Assembly (NCBI GenBank): GCA_023362775.1
Contig: JALMGJ010000005.1
Coordinates: forward strand, 86,687,421-86,751,420
From: Charina bottae
Lineage: Eukaryota > Chordata > Lepidosauria > Squamata > Charinaidae
Length of the DNA: 64,000 nucleotides
Direction of reading: 5' to 3'
A program made the translations under genes and the position numbers. The first letter of the stretch is position 1. Each line of letters begins with the position of its first letter. Below are positions 21,056 through 32,514 of the stretch, in pieces. The notes beneath the pieces are model-generated. The model worked only from the letters and a program-made list of their open reading frames with translations. It did no database searches and was not told the DNA's origin.

Positions 21056-22050
21056 ATCTTAGGAACTATGAACTATGTAAAGTAAAATTTCAGGCTAAGC
21101 ATGGTGTTGTGGAACTGAAAGGCTGTATATGTATTTCTGTATATGTTTTGGAAGCTTTTGATACCTTTCTCTTCCTTGTTGCTAAGGTTAAGGGACGAAA
21201 AAATTTCTTGAACTGTTGAAAACGGGAAGATTACCAAGCTGCTAAAGATCAGTTTTAGACCACAGCCTGAAGAGATTAGCTTAAATTTATAACAGTTCAC
21301 ATTTTTACTATTTCTCTTCCAGAATCACTTGGTGAGGAAATTAAATTTGTGATGTTCATATTGGTGTCACGTTTAAGATTTTCCCCGATACATCCAAAGG
21401 TAGACATAAAATGTAATAGGAATTGAGAAAAATATCTGGCCCTTGATTTTTCATTACAGCAGAGTTAAAGAAGCAATTTCTCAGCCTATTATGTGAAATC
21501 TTGACTCAGAATAGTGTTAACATGAAATCAGATTATTTTGATTTTCCATGCAATTTTCAATGAAAGCAATCATTTCTATTAGTCTGGTAAAAAGTATCAA
21601 TTGCTATCTTGCTTGCTTTGGAAATGCTAAATGTCAAAGTTTTTTTTTGGAAAACCACAAAAAGATTATCTTATTATTGGAAAGTTTTTAGAAGTTTTTT
21701 TAAAGGTATCCAGTACTAGGTTTGTCTACTGAGCAGACAAAATCTCTTGGCTGGTTGAATTTTATTTAAATATCAGTTTAAACCAGAGAAAGTTGGTGTT
21801 TCATCCTCTTTGTCCTCCTGTAGCATGTCCTGCATAAATATTCAACTCTTCCCCTGGACCTTTCTGTAAAACTTTCAATGAGTTTACTAAACTTTTGACT
21901 TGTTCAAAATAACATGCCCAATTAACAGCATTTAATTTCAAGAGTTGACAAATCTATTTTTTCTCCAGAATTATTAAACCCTAAATCTGGATTCCAGAAA
22001 CATAATTGGTATGTTCACTTACATGCCCAGACAAATAACATTCTGGTTTA
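21056..22050. other. unassigned AT-rich DNA
   Basis: No exon or repeat family recognised up to the Rex1-like fragment. Confidence 0.45.
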
Positions 22051-22053
22051 ATG

Positions 22054-22696
22054 TGATGGCCCAAATTGGGCTCTCTGGGTTTAAGTACTCATTTGTGTAA
22101 CTGGATACTTGATTTCCTCACTGATAGGTCTCCGTCGGTGCGAGTTGGAAATAATATCTCCAACCCTATTTCCTTGAGCATCGGTTCCCCTCAGGGCTGT
22201 GTCCTAAGCCCGTTGTTGTTTACCCTGATGACCCATGACTGTTGTGCCAGGTTTACCACCAACTCCGTTGCGAAGTATGCGGATGATACAATGGTGGTGG
22301 GTCTTATTAGGGATGGCAACGATTGGGCTTATAGAGAGGAGGTGAAGGGTTTGGTGGATTGGTGTAATATAAATAGCTTGGTTCTGAATGTTGAAAAAAC
22401 CAAGGAGATCATTATTGATTTTAGAAAGAACCGGCTTAGCCATACACAACTCTTTATTAATGACATAGCTGTGGAGTCAGTTAGTAGCATCAGGTTCCTG
22501 GGGGTGCAGATAACGAATAGTTTGTCTTGGTCTCTTAATACTGCATCCCTGGTAAAATGGGCACAGCAGCGTTTGCATTTTCTGCGCTGGATGAGGAAAG
22601 CGTATCTTCCACCTCCCATCCTCCTTACTTTCTATAGAGGTACTATAGAGAGTGTAGTGACCAACTGTATTTCTATTTGGTTTGGAGGCTGTAGTG
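22054..22696 (+). pseudogene. Rex1-like LINE, RT palm-thumb segment (5' half)
   Basis: A 5'-truncated non-LTR retrotransposon. The frame from 22066 covers RT motifs in order: [15 protein letters not shown] (motif B region), [11 protein letters not shown] (catalytic YADD, intact), [32 protein letters not shown], and [12 protein letters not shown] with FYRGTIESV. This order and wording fit the Rex1/Babar group of the Jockey superfamily. The frame runs open to 22696, where a hAT MITE is inserted; residues after that belong to the MITE. It lacks the endonuclease and RT N-terminus. Confidence 0.85.
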
Positions 22697-22956
22697 CAGA
22701 GCTTTCCAAACTGTGTGTCGGGACACGTTAGTGTGTCAGCTGCAGTGTCTGGGTGTGTCGCGGCTGCTGCTGCCTCCCGAGCTCTGCCAGGATTCCACGC
22801 AGGACCTAGTGCCTGCCTTGTGCCTTGCTGCCTCCAAACCAGCTGTGATTCTGCACAGGTCCTAGTGCCTGCCTTGTGCCCTGCTGTAAGAGTGTGTCGC
22901 GAAAGGATGCATGTCTAGAAAGTGTGTCACCAACATGAAAAGTTTGGAAAGCTCTG
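22697..22956. mobile_element. hAT MITE inserted in the Rex1-like LINE
   Basis: Termini CAGAGCTTTCCAAAC and GTTTGGAAAGCTCTG. Exact 8-bp duplication CTGTAGTG at 22689-22696 and 22957-22964. The interior has about two minisatellite units (reverse orientation relative to 46.9 kb), with AGGACCTAGTGCCTGCCTTG. It interrupts a coding segment, so it is younger than the LINE copy. Confidence 0.94.
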
Positions 22957-22964
22957 CTGTAGTG

Positions 22965-23401
22965 CCTTGGATAAGAAGTCTGTGCAGAGGGTGGTGAGGG
23001 TAGCAGAGAGGATAATTGGGATTTCACTTCCTCTCATTCAGGATATAGCATATACACACTGTCTATCTAGAGCCCGAAATATTGCCAGGGACCCCTCTCA
23101 CCCTCATCGTGGCTTGTTCTCCTTGTTGCTCTCTGGGAAAAGGTTCCGCTGCATTCGATGTAGAACAACTAGATTAGGTAACAGTTTTGTCCCCTGGGCT
23201 ATTAGACTCCTAAATTCTCAATGATCCTCTTTTATTTCAGGGGTGTACATGCTGTATGTAGGACTGTGATATTTATTAGGGATAATGGTTAGGGGAGGGG
23301 AATGGGTGAAGAATTGTGAGCTAATTGCAACAAAATTTCATTTTAATGTGAACCTAGGGGTACAGTGGAATGACAATAAAGTTCTGTTCTGTTCTGTTCT
23401 A
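22965..23401 (+). pseudogene. Rex1-like LINE, RT C-terminus and 3' end
   Basis: This is the continuation after the MITE. The frame reads LDKKSVQRVVRVAERIIG, then DPSHPHRGLFSLLLSGKRF and WAIRLLNSQ, with a stop at about 23222. This is the C-terminal tail typical of Rex1-like elements. A short 3' UTR follows, ending ATGACAATAAAG and (TTCTG)3-4, the tandem tail expected of this clade. Confidence 0.83.
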
Positions 23402-23580
23402 TCTATATCTACACAAACATTTCAAGGCAATGACTAGGTACCCATATCATGCTGAACCATAAACTACCCAATCTCATTTTACCCTAGCTTGTTGTATGAA
23501 CTCAACCAGTGTGTGGCTTCTGTAATATTCCTTCTCCAAGTGGAAAATAATTTCCATTCACACTAACCATTCCTTTACCA
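23402..23580. other. unassigned non-coding DNA
   Basis: No recognised feature. Confidence 0.4.
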
Positions 23581-23594
23581 GACAGAACAGAAGA

Positions 23595-23690
23595 GTGCCA
23601 CTAAGACAAATAGCCATCTAGTCCAGCACTCTGAATCACACAGTGGGCAACAAGTAGATGTAGGAAGCTTATAAGCGCATTAAAGGTTTC
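23595..23690 (+). mobile_element. fragment resembling a CR1/SINE-like amniote repeat
   Basis: GCCATCTAGTCCAGCACTCTG is followed by CACAGTGGGCAACAAGTAGA and GAAGCTTATAAGC. I recall this arrangement from a widespread amniote interspersed repeat. The identification is by memory of the pattern only. Confidence 0.35.
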
Positions 23691-24208
23691 AGAGATAATG
23701 CTTTATTCTTAAATATGTGCAAAATTTCCTGTTCCAGAAAAATGACCTGTCTATTCCAGAGATGGTCTGAAAGGTTTTCAGTAGCTAATCTTCCAAAATG
23801 CAAGTGGGTTTTTATCTTATGGACACAATTTTTTAATGTTATGGACATGGTATGTCGGATGAAACAGCTTATTTTTGGGACAGACTATGTCCAGGACATC
23901 TCAAACTCCTTCCAGGTTGGAGGATTAACTTCCAAAATCTGCTGGAACACCCCTGTATTAGTATGTTCCAGAGGAGAAGCAAAACATTCCAGCATTCTTT
24001 GGAATGATCACATGCTCAGACACTAGGTTCTGTCTGTCGCCATCCCCAGCTCCCCCACGGTTGAGTCCGTCACCTCCAGAATATCATCCATCCATCTTGC
24101 CCTTGGTCGGCCCCTCTTCCTTTTGCCTTACACTTTCCCTAGCATCAGAATCTTCTCCAGGGTATCCTGTCTTCTCATTATGTGGCCAAAGTACTTCAGT
24201 TTTGCCTT

Positions 24209-24715
24209 TCATATCATTCCCTCAAGTGAGCAGTCTGCCTTTATTTCCTGGAGTATGGACAGGTTTGATCTTCTTGCAGTCCAAGGCACTCTCAGGATTT
24301 TCCTCCAACACCACAGTTCAAAAGCATCTATCTTCCTTTGCTCAGCCTTCCTTATGGTCCAGCTCTCACAGCCATAGGTTACTATGTGGAATACCATTGC
24401 TTTAACTATGCGGACCTTTGTTGTCAGTGTGATGTCTCTGCTCTTAACTATTTTATCAAGATTTGTCATTGTTCTCCTCCCAAGAAGTAGACGTCTTCTG
24501 ATTTCCTGGCTGCAGTCAGCGTCTGCAGTAAACTTTTCACCTAAAAATACAAATTCTGTCACTGCCTCCACATTTTCTCCCTCTATTTGCCAGTTATCAA
24601 TCAAACTGGTTGCCATGATCTTGGTTTTTTTGAGGTTTAACTGCAACCCAGCTTTTGCACTTTCTTCTTTCACCTTTGTCGTAAGGCTTCTCAACTCCTC
24701 GCTTTCAGCCATCAA
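24209..24715 (-). pseudogene. Bov-B RT C-terminal segment
   Basis: A 168-residue frame starting at the post-YADD strand (MAESEELRSLTTKVKEES). It then reads GLQLNLKKTKIMA, FVFLGEKFTADADCSQEI, LTTKVRIVKAMVFHIVTYGC, ESWTIRKAEQRKIDAFELWC and RKILRVPWTARRSNLSIL. These are hallmark RTE/Bov-B C-terminal strings. The YADD itself lies just upstream in another frame near 24725. Confidence 0.88.
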
Positions 24716-24853
24716 AGTGGTATCATCTGCATATCTGAGATTGTTAATGTTTCTTCCAGCGATTTTAACTCCAGCCTTGGATTCAACAAGCCCAGCACAT
24801 CACATGATGTGTTCTGTGTACAAGTTGAATAGGTAGGGTGAGAGTATACAGCC

Positions 24854-25231
24854 CTACCGTACTCCTTTCCCAATCTTAAACCAGTCTGTTGTTCCGTGGT
24901 CTGTTCTTACCATTGCTACTTGGTCATTATACAGATTCCTCAGGAGGCAGAAAAGATGACTTGGTATCCCCATACCACCAAGAACTTGACACAATTTGTT
25001 ATGATCCACACAGTCAAAGGCTTTAGAATAGTCAATAAAACAGAAATAGATGTTTTTCTGAAACTTCCTGGCTTTCTCCATTATCCAGCAGATATTGGCA
25101 ATTTGGTCTCTAGTTCCTCTGCCTTTTCTAAACCCAGCTTGTACATCTGGCAATTCTTGCTCCATGAATTGCTGGAGTCTACCTTGCAATATTTTGAGCA
25201 TTACCTTACTGGCATGTGAAATAAGTGCCAC
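24854..25231 (-). pseudogene. Bov-B RT fingers/palm segment
   Basis: A 125-residue frame: ISHASKVMLKILQGRLQQF, then LPDVQAGFRKGRGTRDQIAN (RT motif 2), YFCFIDYSKAFDCVDHNKL (motif A with the catalytic aspartate) and LLRNLYNDQVAMVRT. A matching frame with YADD lies immediately downstream, so the active-site regions survive in separate frames. Confidence 0.9.
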
Positions 25232-25437
25232 TGTTTGATAGTTTGAACATTCTTTAGTGTTTCCCTTTTTTGGTATGGGGATATAAGTTGATTTTTTCCA
25301 ATCTGATGGCCATTCTTGTGTTTTCTAAATTTGCTGGCATATGGCATGCATCACCTTGATAGCATGATCTTGCAAGATTTTAAATAGTTCAGCTGGGATA
25401 CCGTCATCTCCTGCTGCCTTGTTATTAGCAATGCTTC

Positions 25438-25983
25438 TTAAGGCCCATTCAACCTCTTCAGGATGTCTGGCTCTAACTCACTGACCACACCGTCAAAGCT
25501 ATCCCTGATATTATTATCCTTCCTATACAGATCTTCCATATGTTCTTGCCACCTTTTCATGATCTCTTCTGCTTCTGTTAGGTCCTTGCCATCTTTGTTT
25601 TTGATCATACCCATTTTTGCCTGGAATTTACCTCCAATGTTTCTAATTTTCTGGAAGAGGTCTCTTGTCCTTCCTGTTCTATTATCTTCTTCCACTTCCG
25701 CACATTGCTTGTTTAAAAATAATTCCTTATCTCTTCTGGCTAACCTCTGGAATTTTGCATTTAATTGGGCATATCTCCCCCTATCACTGTTGCCTTTTGC
25801 TTTCCTTCTTTCTTGGGCTACTTCCAGTGTGTCAGCAGACAGCCATCTTGCCTTCTTGGTTTTCTTTTTCTTTGGGACGTTTTTTGTTTCCGCCTCCTGA
25901 ACAATGTTGCTAACTTCTGTCCATAGTTCTTCCGGGACCCTATCTACTAAATCTAGTCCCTTAAATCTATTCTTCACCTCCAC
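25438..25983 (-). pseudogene. Bov-B endonuclease-RT linker
   Basis: A 181-residue frame with VAQERRKAKGNSDRGRYAQL, KELFLNKQCAEVEEDNRTG, DLFQKIRNIGGKFQAKMG and RWQEHMEDLYRKD, ending EPDILKRLNG. This is the linker between the endonuclease and RT of Bov-B/RTE proteins. Confidence 0.85.
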
Positions 25984-26214
25984 TGCATATTCATTAGGAA
26001 TATTAGTGAGCTCATATCTAACTGATCTGTGGGTCTTCCCTATTCTCTTTAGTCTGATTCTAAATTGTGCAATAAGAAATTTGGGATCTGAACTACAGTC
26101 AGCTCCAGGTCTTGTTTTTACCGACTGTATAGATGTCCGCCACTTTTGGCTACAAAGGATGTAGTCAATCTGATTTCGGTGTCGACCATCTGGTGAAGTC
26201 CATGTATAAAGTCG

Positions 26215-26556
26215 TCATTTAGGTTGTTGGAAGAGAGTGTTTGTTATGCACAGTGAGTTGTCTTGCCAAAATTCTATCAGCCTATGTCCTGCTTCATTTT
26301 GTTCTCCCAGACCATGCTTGCCTGTAATTCCAGGTGTCGTCTGACTACCCACCTTAGCATTCCAGTCTCCTGTAATGAAAATAACATCTCTTTTTGGTGT
26401 ATTATCTAGTAGGTGCTGCAGATCCTCATAGAACTGGTCTACTTCTGCTTCTTCAGCATCTGTGGTTGGGGCGTATATTTGGATCACTGTGATGTTAAAT
26501 GGCTTACCCTGAATTCGAATTGAGATCATTCTATCGTTTTTTTGGATTGTATCCAA
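26215..26556 (-). pseudogene. Bov-B apurinic-type endonuclease segment
   Basis: A 113-residue frame: ITVIQIYAPTTDAEEAEVDQ, then VIFITGDWNAKVGSQ. The GDWN motif is a conserved active-site element of the exonuclease-endonuclease-phosphatase fold. It ends with FWQDNSLCITNTLFQQPK. Upstream, to about 26700, a second frame reads YYCGQEDHRRTGVAFI, another endonuclease string. It would nick target DNA for target-primed reverse transcription; it is broken here. Confidence 0.87.
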
Positions 26557-26711
26557 GCACTGCTTTAGCCACTTTATTATTAATTATGAAGGCTACTCCA
26601 GTTCTTCTGTGGTCCTCTTGTCCACAGTAGTAGATCTGGTGGTCATCTGATGTGAAATGGCCCATTCCAGTCCATTTCAGTTCACTGAAGTACATTTTGT
26701 AGACTTTTTTT

Positions 26712-28204
26712 TTTTAAATCCACACACATTTTAATCTCCTGGAGAGTGAGAGAAAATGAGTGGAGCCCTGAGAATCAACAATTTGATTTGAAACAAATCA
26801 GGGAAACAAAATCATCTACAATCTATAGCTGAAGAGGTACATCCCCCATTTTCAGTTTCTAACAACTTTTATCTTTGGTATCTCTGCATTTAGCTTAATT
26901 GATTCTAATGAATGGTCTTGGATTCTGGAGAAAAACGTTATAGATGAAAAAATGTTGTAAAGAAATTTGAAAAATTAAAACGTTATAGATGAAAAAATGT
27001 TGTAAAGAAATTTGAAAAATTAAAACCAGTGTGATTTTAAATATTGTGGGGTGCTTCTGTATCTGAATTTTACACAATATTCAACATTCACAACTAAATA
27101 AGAAATCAGGCATTTGTATTTTGACATTTGGCAGGCAGCATTTTCATCTAAGGATGTTTCCAAGCCATCATCCTCTTAAAGAGAGGGGAACCTCAGAATC
27201 CTGTTCCATTCAGCACATAGATTTACTACTAATACAACTTTGACAGTTTTATTAAATCCATTTTCCATCATAGAATGCTCACATGTAAGATCTACATAGC
27301 AGGTACAGCATTCCACATTGAAGAATAGAATCTTCCTTCATAAATCAAAGATAGCATGCAGTTTAGTTGGACTGAGGTTTATTACATATGTAGCCATAGG
27401 CTATTACCTAAGTTTATGTTGAACAAAATGGAGAACAATCAAGGTGGTTTTCATTGGATTTATACAGGGTAATAACTAGTGTGCAAATCACGCAAGATCC
27501 AGTTCAAATTGTTGATTGAATTTGAGAACATGCATCAAGTTGATCCTATTCAAATTGTCATTTTCGTGTGATAAATTGAATTGGGTCAATCTGGATAATT
27601 GATTTAATTTTATAAAAAGTGTGTGCACATGGACAAAAATCCATCAAACTGCTGAACTGAATTGATGGTACTTAATTAGAGCCTATGTATCAGAGCAAGT
27701 TGGTGGTATGATTCAAAGATGTGATTCAAATGGATGATGTTTCAAATCAAGGCTTCACACGGCCCTAGTATGCTCTATGTTAAGTAACAGTATATTCTTT
27801 AAAATCAGTTTTCATGGCTGTCAGCTTGTTGGCACATAACTTTAGGTCTCATTGGGGAAAGAAATATACATTGAGGGATTGGATCCAGAATTTATTAGAA
27901 AGATATTATCTGATCTGGTTGCTAGTGCGGTGAAAACTAGCAAACTCTGATGGAGGGGTTGGGTACAACTTCATTTGTTGGCCTTCAATATGCAATGTAC
28001 TGTATATTGGGAGAAGATGTGTTCAAAGCACCTTGAATCAGTACTGTGGGAATACAGGATATTCTCTCCCATAATTTGTTTTGGGGGAATTGAAACCTAC
28101 CAAGGTGTCCTCCACAAGGTTTGTGGTTCTACAATGGCTTGGAATTTGGCTCATGACATTTGCTTGTAGCTTTTTCTTTTTCTTTTTTTCTTTTCTCTCT
28201 CATT
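26712..28204. other. unassigned AT-rich DNA with a 45-bp duplication
   Basis: No gene or repeat family recognised apart from the tandem 45-mer listed separately. The short frames have no family resemblance. Confidence 0.45.
26932..27021. repeat. exact 45-bp tandem duplication
   Basis: Two identical 45-bp copies (26932-26976 and 26977-27021), each starting AAAACGTTATAGATG. The absence of differences suggests a recent slippage or duplication, or an assembly duplication. Confidence 0.95.
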
Positions 28205-28205
28205 C

Positions 28206-28223
28206 CCCCCCCCCCCCCCCCCA
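28206..28223. repeat. poly-C tract (about 18 bp) after a pyrimidine stretch
   Basis: A TTTTCTTTTTTTC and CTCTCTC pyrimidine run leads into about 18 C residues. Homopolymer length is error-prone. Confidence 0.9.
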
Positions 28224-30581
28224 GTGAGCTGTTGGTGAGAAGGCGTTGAAGCTTTTATTTCCAGCCTCAGATCAGGCAATTCTTTCTGTCAATGTTGTTC
28301 ATGATACAACTTTAAATATGCCTTATTGCCTTTGAATGTATTTTAGTAAACACTTCCTTGCAAGAAGGTAATAAAACGAGACACTTCATAGCTTTTCAAG
28401 TTCTACTAAATATGCTGCACAACACTGCAATTCAAATGCATTAAGATTTGCTGACTTTATTGTTCTTACAAAAATGCCCTTCAGTGCCTGCCTTTCATCA
28501 CATATGTCTAAAGGAATCTGCCAAATGTTAAATCTACAGCTCCAGACAGGTGTGTATTATTTACCAGAATGTTCAATTGTGGGACCTGTAATTGACTAGT
28601 CGTCCTGATTAAGCCTTCAATCCTTTTGCACTTTACATTTTTAGACTTATTTCAAAACATCTCTTCTAGTGCCAAAGTCACTGTTAAGGCCAGCTTCAAC
28701 TGTATATTTTGGTACTAGTACTTTTTCAAGGGCTTAAAACTGTGGAAGAGAGTCTGCCAAGGTTAAAATGATGTCAGATATTTTCCAGTTTCAATTTTCA
28801 GCTAGAAAATGAACGGTTTTCATGGGATGCAAACAATTCTTCCCCTCTAATGCAAATTCTATGAATAGTCATGGTTGTTGTTGTTGTTTTTCTCACGTTA
28901 TTATACCCTGAATATTGCTGGTTGGTGTACTTTGCAAACTTCAGTAGTCAGCTTTGGATAAACGATGCCATCACTGAAAACAGCATGAATAAATTAATAT
29001 TATGTAGTGCCTTCTTAAAAAGAAACAATGATTGTGCTTTTGAAACCTGTACAACACCTTGGGTGTCCTCAGTGACAGACAGTAATTTAAAAGCAAACAA
29101 ACATTTACATTTTTTGTAGGATTAACTGGAACAATTTCTAGAGAAAGAATTTTTTTCAGCAATGTTAAATATGTTAATAATACTCTTTTGCATACTTTCT
29201 GATCAGATATATTTAAAATAGGTGAGGAGAGGGGCTCATAGCTTGCTAGTAGAATACACACCTGCATATATATAGGACCAAATATCAAATAAAATTTCAA
29301 ATATTTCCAGTTAAAATGATCGGAGAAAATTGCTGGGAGGAAAAAGTGCATAGTTGTCCAAAATGAACCATTTTGTGGACTATCTTGATGGTTGCTTTGT
29401 GGTTCTCTTTGGATTTAACATTTTTAATTTAATTAATTGTTAAAGCACCTGCTTTGTAAATAAAGGTCCAGGTTGCATCCCCAGGATTTCCTATTAAATT
29501 AAGGAAACATCTCTTTCTGATCACAGCTCTGGAACTCTCTTCTTGGTTAGAACAGGAGATAAATACCAGTTTAACTGGACAAATATTCTAATCTAATCTA
29601 ATTTAAAACATTCATATATTTATACTTTTCTCATTTTTAAACATCCTGAACTTATGTAGAAAATTTCAAATGTCAGATATAAAATAGTGGCTGATATTTA
29701 TGAACATGTCATGTGTTGGACTAAGGTTCAACTCATGAACCTCAGATGAAACTACCATGTTGAAAGTGTTTCCTTGTTTTTTTCTCTTACTTAAATGGAT
29801 GCCTGTAGCAGGTTCTTCTTTTAATTTGAACTGTAATAAAATAAACTCCAGCTCTTAAATACTATTTAAGATACTGATGTTTTTCTTGCTTACATTTTTA
29901 GTGTGATCTTTTTGAAATGAAGTTAACTTTTATAGTATCATTTACATAGCTTTTTGAAAGCTTTCCCTAAAATAGATGAACTTTAAATGAACTTGATTAC
30001 ATTGATATTCTTTCATTTTGGTAAGGCTACACTGATGAATTCTGTTCCTCCGTTCTTTCACTCACTTCAATGGTTTTTATTTATTTGTTTGTTTTATTTC
30101 AGCTGTATTTATACTTGCACAAAATAATTTTGGAGCTTAAGAGAATTGGAATGGCTATCTTTTTTTTTCCTGGCAAGTGCTCTTCTAAAATTGTTGCTAC
30201 CATAATCATTTTCTCTAAGCATCATTATTACAAAAAGCTGTTTAATATCTTCCAATCCACAAACATTTTTTTTCAGTTCACTTATTTCAAAAGACACCAT
30301 GTAGAGTGTTCCTTTGAAGAAAAGGTAGTAACAAAACATGCCTCTTAAAAATATAACATCAGTTTGCTGTTTAGTACAACTGTATCTTTTAACCCTGAAC
30401 TACAGTACTAGGAAAATTTCTTACATTGAGGATCTTTTTTTTAAAAAAAAGTCTATCATCAGCATCAACATCATCATCATCATCCCAATGGGTTAAAATT
30501 ACTGATTTGTAGTGAGGCTGATAAGGAGAATTTGGAAATTGTGTTATAATTTTAAGCAGGTTTTATCAGAAATAAAATATT
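28224..30581. other. unassigned AT-rich DNA
   Basis: About 2.4 kb without a recognised repeat. The longest frames (126 residues at 28971-29351 minus; 92 at 30070 plus) have no family resemblance and lie in AT-rich sequence. I see no splice-flanked conserved exon. Confidence 0.5.
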
Positions 30582-31407
30582 TTTTTTTTGTTGTTGTTCA
30601 GTCGTTTAGTCGTGTCCGACTCTTTGTGACCTCATGGACCACAGCACTCCAGGCCTTCCTGTCCTCCACTGTCTCCTGGAGTTTACTCAAATTCATGTTC
30701 GTTACATCAGTGATGCTATCTAACTATCTCATCCTCTGCCGTCCCCTTCTCCTTTTGCCTTCAGTCTTTCCCAGCATCAGGGTCTTTTCCAGTGAGTCCT
30801 CTCTTCGCATTAGGTGGCCAAAGTATTTGAGCTTCAGCTTCAGCATCTATCCTTCCAATGAGCAGTCAGGGTTGATTTCCTTTAGGATTGACTGGTTTGA
30901 TCTCCTTGCAGTCCAAGGGACTCTCAAGAGTCTTCTCCAGCACCACAGTTTGAAAGCAGCAATTCTTCGGCGCTCAGCCTTCCTTATGGTCCAACTCTCA
31001 CAGCCATACATTACTACTGGAAAAACCATAGCTTTAACTATACGGACCTTTGTCAGTAAGGTGATGTCTCTGCTTTTTAATATGCTGTCTAGGCTTGCCA
31101 TAGCTTTCCTCCCATGGAGCAAGCGTCTTTTAATTTCATGGCTGCAGTCACCGTCTGCGGTGATCTTGGAGCCCACGAAAATAAAATCTGTCACTGCTTC
31201 CATTTCTTCCCCTTCTATTTGCCAGGAAGTGATGGGACCAGATGCCATGATCTGGGTTTTTTTAATGTTGAGTTTCAAGCCAGCTTTTGCACTCTCCTCT
31301 TTCACCCTCATCAAGAGGCTCTTTAGTTCCTCTTCACTTTCTGCCATTAGGGTGGTATCATCTGCATATCTGAGGTTGTTGATATTTCTCCCGGCAAATT
31401 TACTCCT
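30582..31407 (-). mobile_element. Bov-B (RTE) LINE 3' end with RT C-terminus
   Basis: On the minus strand the copy starts at the YADD region (NLRYADDTTLMAESEEELKS, about 31340-31400). It runs through the RT C-terminus to about 30847 (WTIRKAERRRIAAFKLWC, LLRVPWTARRSNQSIL), then the 3' UTR. It finishes with GTCGGACACGACTAAACGAC and AACAACAAC(A)n at 30582-30610. The reading frame from 31410 to 30847 is open, so decay is modest. It is 5'-truncated near 31407. Confidence 0.92.
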
Positions 31408-31683
31408 AAGTAAATATGCTGAAGGATTGTGTCTATAAGCAACAGGGGAGGTCATTGTTTCTCATGATGAAGCTAGGTTAACAAGTTAATGGGATCCGGC
31501 TTCATTCTTAGAGGAAAGGGCAAAAATTTTGGGGTGGGGCCTAAATAGCCTTTAAAAACAATAATAGAAATAATATCCTTAGACCTTTTGTTTCTTATAT
31601 ACTGTCTCCTATATTTTGGATATGATGAAAATTTAGGCTGACCATATTTCCATGAGGCAAAAACGTCACCGGACAAAGTGGAC

Positions 31684-31785
31684 ATGTGGGGGGGGTGCGG
31701 GTGCGGGGGGTGCGCGTGTGTGTGTGGGATCATGCATGCATGCACGTGCATGCGGGGGGTGGGGGCGTGTGCACACACGCGCACT
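31684..31785. repeat. GT/GC alternating low-complexity block
   Basis: G6-7 runs alternate with TGTGTGTG, GCATGCATGCACGTGCATGC and GTGTGCACACACGCGCAC. Alternating purine-pyrimidine DNA of this kind can adopt Z-form. The histidine/proline-rich frames over it are compositional. Confidence 0.85.
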
Positions 31786-31880
31786 TCGCTGGAAAACTTT
31801 CAAAAACGGGACAAAATTGAGATTTTTACTATAACGACGGGACGCTCCAGAAATGGTGAAATAATGGGACAGTCCCGTTC

Positions 31881-32013
31881 ATGTCATGCGGCCACATGAC
31901 CGTGGAAGCGTCTTCGGACAACGCTGGCTCTTTGGCTAACAAACTGAGATGAGCACCGGCCCCTAGAGTCGGACACGACTGCACAAATGTGCGGGGGGTA
32001 CCTTTACCTTTTA
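31881..32013 (+). mobile_element. 5'-truncated Sauria SINE inside the hAT MITE
   Basis: It begins ATGTCATGCGGCCACATGAC and continues through GAGCACCGGCCCCTAGAGTC to the CCTTTACCTTTTA tail. It is flanked by CCCGTTC at 31874-31880 and 32014-32020. Rejoining the flanks restores a single CCCGTTC in the MITE, so the SINE landed after the MITE. Confidence 0.9.
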
Positions 32014-32052
32014 CCCGTTCAAAACGGGACGTATGGTCAGCCTATGAAAATT

Positions 32053-32500
32053 ATACTGGAGAAAAGCATTCCAACTATAGCATTTTCCAAAAGAAATAAG
32101 TAAATTCCAAATATCAGTGTCTGGGTACGCAAATCAGTTATGCAAACAATGGTGCATTATAAATTGATACAGCGAGCAGAAGACCTTGGTATGGGAATAT
32201 ATCCTATGGTAAGCATTTGAGCATTGAGTGTAGGAACTGAAAATAACATAAAAGTGATCAGTTATCTTTGACTCAAATTGGAAATACAAGCAGCATTTAA
32301 AAACAAAAAAAGCAACAACAACAAAAATAGATTTTGGAGTCCAGAATGCTCCTATAACATTTGGAACATGAGAAGGTACAAAGTACCTGTAGCCTTTGCC
32401 ATGTTTCTCCATTGTTCTCACCTACCTTTCAGGAATAGAAGAGATAATTCTTGTAGTCCAGCTTCCCTTCCTCTTTGAGCAACAGTATCTAAGATGCCTA
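32053..32500. other. unassigned non-coding DNA
   Basis: No recognised gene or repeat. Confidence 0.4.
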
Positions 32501-32514
32501 ATGCCTTACTGTAA

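Larger units (their letters stand above)
24020..26711 (-). mobile_element. Bov-B (RTE) LINE, long degraded copy
   Basis: About 2.7 kb on the minus strand: endonuclease end (26215-26700), linker and RT N-terminus (25438-25983), RT fingers/palm (24854-25231) and RT C-terminal (24209-24715) in the correct order. The 24209-24790 portion is homologous to the shorter copy at 30.85-31.4 kb. The 3' terminus with the GTCGGACACGACT motif is missing. Stops and frameshifts separate the pieces. A poly-T run at 26706-26716 lies at the upstream edge. Confidence 0.9.
31634..32044. mobile_element. hAT MITE (TAGGCTGACCATA type) with nested SINE
   Basis: Inverted termini TAGGCTGACCATA (31634) and TATGGTCAGCCTA (32044) are flanked by the exact 8-bp duplication TGAAAATT (31626-31633 and 32045-32052). 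Subterminal GGGACAGTCCCG and AAAACGGGAC blocks are present. It is split by a truncated Sauria SINE at 31881-32013. The left half holds a G-rich alternating purine-pyrimidine block at about 31684-31790. No transposase. Confidence 0.9.

Noticed and set aside
28160..28232. Pyrimidine tract plus CAG as a splice acceptor
   Set aside because: No open frame with family resemblance follows; the tract is a poly-C microsatellite.
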